DNA of 64,000 bases from Pedobacter rhodius (GTDB taxonomy: Bacteria > Bacteroidota > Bacteroidia > Sphingobacteriales > Sphingobacteriaceae), in NCBI RefSeq assembly GCF_027213645.1, contig NZ_JAPWGL010000002.1, positions 310,001 through 374,000 of the forward strand, written 5' to 3'. Made by a program: the position numbers and the translations under genes. Shown one piece after another: positions 61,440 through 64,000 of the stretch. Under the pieces are notes generated by a model. That model saw only the letters and a list, made by a program, of their open reading frames with translations, was not told the DNA's origin and searched no databases. Each line of letters begins with the position of its first letter. Position 1 is the first letter of the stretch.

Positions 61440-61712
61440 TTAGTTAAACATAGAATCTGCCAGTAAAACACCTTTTTCACCATTCGTTGTCTCGATGGTG
61501 TGGATATGTTTGTAGGAATGAGAGAAATTATCGTATGCTTTTTTTACCGCATTAACCATAACGTCCTTAACTGAAAATCTGTTATTGGTTTGCATACAAA
61601 GTAAAATTTTATTGTCAATCAATAAAAAATCATAATTATAGCCTTTATCGTGCAATTCAATAACTTTTTCAGTCATCGAACAATTCATTTCTAACTTTCC
61701 ATTATTATTCAT
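61440..61712 (-). CDS. Small protein of unknown function
   Basis: From ATG 61712 (MNNNGKLEMN) it encodes 90 residues with a hydrophobic strand (YDFLLIDNKILLCMQ) and a helix (SVKDVMVNAVKKAYDNFSH). No signal peptide, membrane helix or known domain can be named. Its stop abuts the stop of the convergent secreted protein gene without a spacer, so both genes' transcripts must overlap. The upstream ATG at 61757 gives a less natural N-terminus. Composition is coding-like. Confidence 0.6.
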   Translation of the reverse strand: MNNNGKLEMNCSMTEKVIELHDKGYNYDFLLIDNKILLCMQTNNRFSVKDVMVNAVKKAYDNFSHSYKHIHTIETTNGEKGVLLADSMFN

Positions 61713-61833
61713 AACATTCAATTTATAAGTATTTATTAAGTTATAAGAAAAAAGCAAAAGCTCAGATTATTAGCACTTTATAGTATATTACAATTGTATC
61801 ATCCAAATGTTTTAAAAAATTAATTCACGACAA

Positions 61834-62133
61834 TTAATCTTCGTCGGGCGTCCACAAATCAGAAAATTCTTTCGCGTTTTTTTTAAATTGAGCATTAACA
61901 TATGGACATAAAGGAGTTACTTTTAATTGGTGCGCCCTGGCATATGCAACCATAGCATCTAACAATTTACGACCAAAGCCTTTTGTCTCCGGCCTTTGAG
62001 CAACTTCAGTGTGATAAACAATAAGGTGTGTTTCTGAAAGACTAAAAACCATTTCTCCTACTTTTTCTCCATTACTAATTATAAAAAAAACGCCTTCCCG
62101 GTTTTCGTTTATAAATAATTGAATATTGTCCAT
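61834..62133 (-). CDS. Small GNAT-family acetyltransferase (YjdJ/NATD1-like)
   Basis: This 99-residue protein is a minimal GNAT domain: FINENREGVFFIISNGEKVGEM, the acetyl-CoA binding loop RPETKGFGRKLLDAMVAYAR, and LKVTPLCPYVNAQFKKN. The short length and CPYV segment match the YjdJ/GTLF3B-like group found from bacteria to humans. Substrate is unknown. It is cytoplasmic and stands alone. Confidence 0.86.
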   Translation of the reverse strand: MDNIQLFINENREGVFFIISNGEKVGEMVFSLSETHLIVYHTEVAQRPETKGFGRKLLDAMVAYARAHQLKVTPLCPYVNAQFKKNAKEFSDLWTPDED

Positions 62134-62650
62134 GGCTATTTTTGTTAAATTTCAGAAAAGTATTATTTTAAATTTAAACAATAAATCTAAAAAATGATAA
62201 TCAAAAACATTTACGCCCTCCCCTGTAAAGGAGTGCATAAATGATTAGTGGTGGTAAATGTAGGGCTTAGCAATATGCTTTAGTTTATTAAATACTTTTA
62301 CTTGCTCCAGCAATAACAAAGGTTATTCGTGCTGATGATTTAAGCATATATTCATATAAATCTGGCAAAAGATTGTAAAAGCCTTTTAATTACACTAATG
62401 TATTATACAGAAAGTATTAAATACTTGACGGAAAAGTAAAATTCCGTGATGAAACCATAATAGTAAAGATTCAGGATTTATTTTTGAGGCTTAGCGTTTC
62501 TTTAAATTATCAGTGCTTTATCGGAAATTTTCCGTGTTAAATATGCTATAATTTAATTACAATGGTTGTTATATATTTCACCAGCATTTAGAAATAATTC
62601 ATTTATTCTATACCTTGGATGATTATTTACCTATTTGCAAGTTAAAACCT
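62134..62650. other. 517-base intergenic region
   Basis: A+T-rich sequence with short stop-filled frames. No promoter box, hairpin or RNA gene was recognised with confidence; a scattered CAATAACAAAGG stretch near 62315 lacks further context. Confidence 0.4.
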
Positions 62651-63775
62651 ATGGCCCGAAATTTTTCGCTTAAGCAATCATCTCTTTCTTTCAGATTTAT
62701 CTTACTGGTTATCATTCTTTTAATTTCATTCATAAAAAGCAATGCACAAACAAAACTTAATGTAGCAATTGCCGGATTAAATCATGATCATGTATATATG
62801 ATTATGAACAATTACCAGAAAGGTGAAGTTAATATTATCGGTATCGCAGAAGATAACCCCGTATTAATCGAAAGATTCAAGAAAAGGTATAATTTAAGTG
62901 ACAGCTTATTCTTCGCGGATGTTAAATCATTACTTAAAAAGCGCAAGCCGGAAGCAATTTTAGCTTATAATGCGGTAAGTGATCACCTATCTGTTGTTGA
63001 AGCGGCAGCACCTTTAGGCGTTTCTGTTATGGTAGAAAAGCCTTTAGCTACAACAGTAAAACAAGCCGAGAGAATGGCTCAGCTGGCAAATCAATACAAA
63101 ATTCATTTACTAACGAACTATGAAACAACATGGTATCCCAGCAATCAGGAAGCATTTTTAAACATCAAAGCGCAGCAGCTTATTGGCGACATTAGAAAAA
63201 TAATTGTCCACGATGGTCATCAGGGTCCGAAGGAAATAGGTGTTAGTAATGAGTTCCTTAGCTGGCTAACGGATCCAAAAAAGAATGGTGCCGGTGCCTT
63301 ATTTGATTTTGGTTGTTATGGCGCAAACCTTATGACCTGGTTAATGAATGGACAAGCACCAATTTCGGTTCAGGCAATTACACACCATATAAAACCAGAA
63401 ATTTATCCTGATGTAGATGATGATGCTACAATCTTATTAACGTATCCCAATGCTACCGGAATTGTGGAAGCGTCATGGAACTGGCCCTTCAGCATTAAAG
63501 ACATGGAAGTTTTCGGAAAAACGGGTTATATCCAGGCCGTTAATGAACAAACCCTGAGGTTAAAAGAAAATGGGAAATCAGATTATCAAATCTATAAAGC
63601 AAAAGCACTTGCACCTGCCTATTCAAACAATCTTGGCTATTTAGCAGCGGTTTTAAGAAATGAAATTCAGCCCGTTAATGATTTATCATCTTTACAAAAT
63701 AACTTAATTGTTGTTAAAATTTTAGAAGCTGCAAAAATTTCCGCGAAAACTGGAAAGAAAGTTTTAATTAAATAG
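62651..63775 (+). CDS. Gfo/Idh/MocA-family oxidoreductase, exported
   Basis: From ATG 62651 this 374-residue protein begins with an export signal (FRFILLVIILLISFIKSNAQ), then a Rossmann fold in which the usual GxGxxG is replaced by AGLNHDHVY. The family motif EKPLA appears in VMVEKPLATTVKQAE, and the substrate-domain His/Asp region is GALFDFGCYGANLM. Such enzymes oxidise or reduce sugars and inositols with a nicotinamide cofactor; a secreted member would need a tightly held cofactor, as in NAD-binding glycosidases. The TTG frame start at 62615 is unlikely because the signal peptide begins at 62651. Confidence 0.86.
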   Translation: MARNFSLKQSSLSFRFILLVIILLISFIKSNAQTKLNVAIAGLNHDHVYMIMNNYQKGEVNIIGIAEDNPVLIERFKKRYNLSDSLFFADVKSLLKKRKPEAILAYNAVSDHLSVVEAAAPLGVSVMVEKPLATTVKQAERMAQLANQYKIHLLTNYETTWYPSNQEAFLNIKAQQLIGDIRKIIVHDGHQGPKEIGVSNEFLSWLTDPKKNGAGALFDFGCYGANLMTWLMNGQAPISVQAITHHIKPEIYPDVDDDATILLTYPNATGIVEASWNWPFSIKDMEVFGKTGYIQAVNEQTLRLKENGKSDYQIYKAKALAPAYSNNLGYLAAVLRNEIQPVNDLSSLQNNLIVVKILEAAKISAKTGKKVLIK

Positions 63776-63841
63776 ATAATCATTCTGATTGAAAGCAGAA
63801 AATGATAAATTTTATAGATTTGGGTTTATATTCAGTAATGT

Positions 63842-64000
63842 ATGTTTAAAAACCCGAAACTTTTAATTTTAATTTTTTTTATTCTTTTAACCGGCTTTGT
63901 TACACTTAGCGTTTTTATTGCCTATAATCCGATTGTCCCTTTTGATGTTGACGTTTCATTGGCCGTTCAGAAATATCAGGCAAAGTGGCTGGATTACCTG
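63842..64000 (+). CDS. PAP2-family phosphatase, truncated by window edge
   Basis: Only 53 codons are visible. The product starts MFKNPKLLILIFFILLTGFV (a membrane helix) and continues VPFDVDVSLAVQKYQAKWLD, which matches the early part of bacterial PAP2 (type 2 phosphatidic acid phosphatase-like) proteins before their second helix. The catalytic region lies outside the window. It begins 66 bases after the oxidoreductase gene. The assignment rests on a short segment. Confidence 0.65.
   Translation, partial: MFKNPKLLILIFFILLTGFVTLSVFIAYNPIVPFDVDVSLAVQKYQAKWLDYL

Noticed and set aside
1..64000. tRNA or rRNA genes
   Set aside because: No T-arm like GGTTCGAATCC or other conserved RNA core was found in the gaps.

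Overview
The window looks like a stretch of ordinary chromosome from a Bacteroidota of the Sphingobacteriaceae type, probably Pedobacter or a close relative. This is inferred from content: A+T-rich DNA, promoters of the TAnnTTTG type rather than -35/-10 pairs, few Shine-Dalgarno sequences, the futalosine menaquinone genes mqnA and mqnE, the short archaeal-type ProRS, and many Bacteroidota-type families (SPFH plus ribbon-helix-helix operon, DUF3857/transglutaminase pair, OmpP1/FadL porin, MG2-like envelope protein, TIGR02757). I saw no tRNA, rRNA, CRISPR array, prophage, plasmid or intact insertion sequence.

Layout. 1-5.1 kb: truncated 7TM-HD phosphohydrolase, an SPFH/membrane protein/RHH operon, a thiolase and a secreted protein. 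5.2-9.8 kb: two POT peptide transporters, a dolichyl-phosphate-mannose-synthase-like GT2, and a YdeI-like gene with a visible frameshift. 10-12.1 kb: small hydrophilic protein, NarL-type regulator and a Crp/Fnr regulator with a palindrome at its start. 12.1-23.5 kb: TIGR02757, a trans-sulfuration enzyme, proS, a Gly/Tyr-rich lipoprotein with an OmpP1-like porin, an MG2-like protein, a UbiD decarboxylase and dps. 23.7-31.1 kb: multi-LysM protein, uridine kinase, two thioredoxin-fold proteins, NlpC/P60 lipoprotein, mutS and an HPF-like protein. 31.1-32.1 kb: an A+T-rich patch with an unknown gene and a truncated Fic gene. 32.1-34.9 kb: mqnE, a histidine phosphatase and mqnA. 35.2-44.2 kb: lipoprotein, second trans-sulfuration enzyme, M1 peptidase, exonuclease and two overlapping DUF3857/transglutaminase genes. 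44.1-49.6 kb: small membrane protein, SDR-family protein, L,D-transpeptidase-like protein with a leader ORF and hairpin, topB and a single-domain response regulator. 49.8-54.7 kb: SF1 helicase, DUF3037 and HipA-like kinase cluster, then a KTSC/Nei operon. 54.7-57.0 kb: a carotenoid operon (MerR/B12-type regulator, crtB, idi). 57.4-64 kb: LytTR-type regulator, a large GSDH-PKD-cytochrome c protein, small proteins, a Gfo/Idh/MocA oxidoreductase and the start of a PAP2 phosphatase.

Genes that appear to work together: MqnE and MqnA (with the UbiD protein at 21 kb as a possible late-step enzyme) in menaquinone synthesis; the MerR/B12 regulator, CrtB and Idi in putatively light-regulated isoprenoid and carotenoid synthesis; the two DUF3857 proteins, one with an intact Cys-His-Asp triad and one with all three positions replaced; and the HipA-like kinase with DUF3037.

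The most unusual material is between genes. At least six intergenic gaps carry hairpin-like or tandem elements built from a short word written twice (for example GCAGATTC repeated), one next to a diverged duplicate of the mutS 3' end. Three other inverted repeats sit exactly at gene starts (Crp/Fnr gene, MerR/B12 gene, L,D-transpeptidase gene). I found no clear candidate for a wholly new multi-gene system; the best leads are the intergenic elements, the CarH-like regulator with a substituted light-state ligand, and the leader ORF plus hairpin before the L,D-transpeptidase gene.
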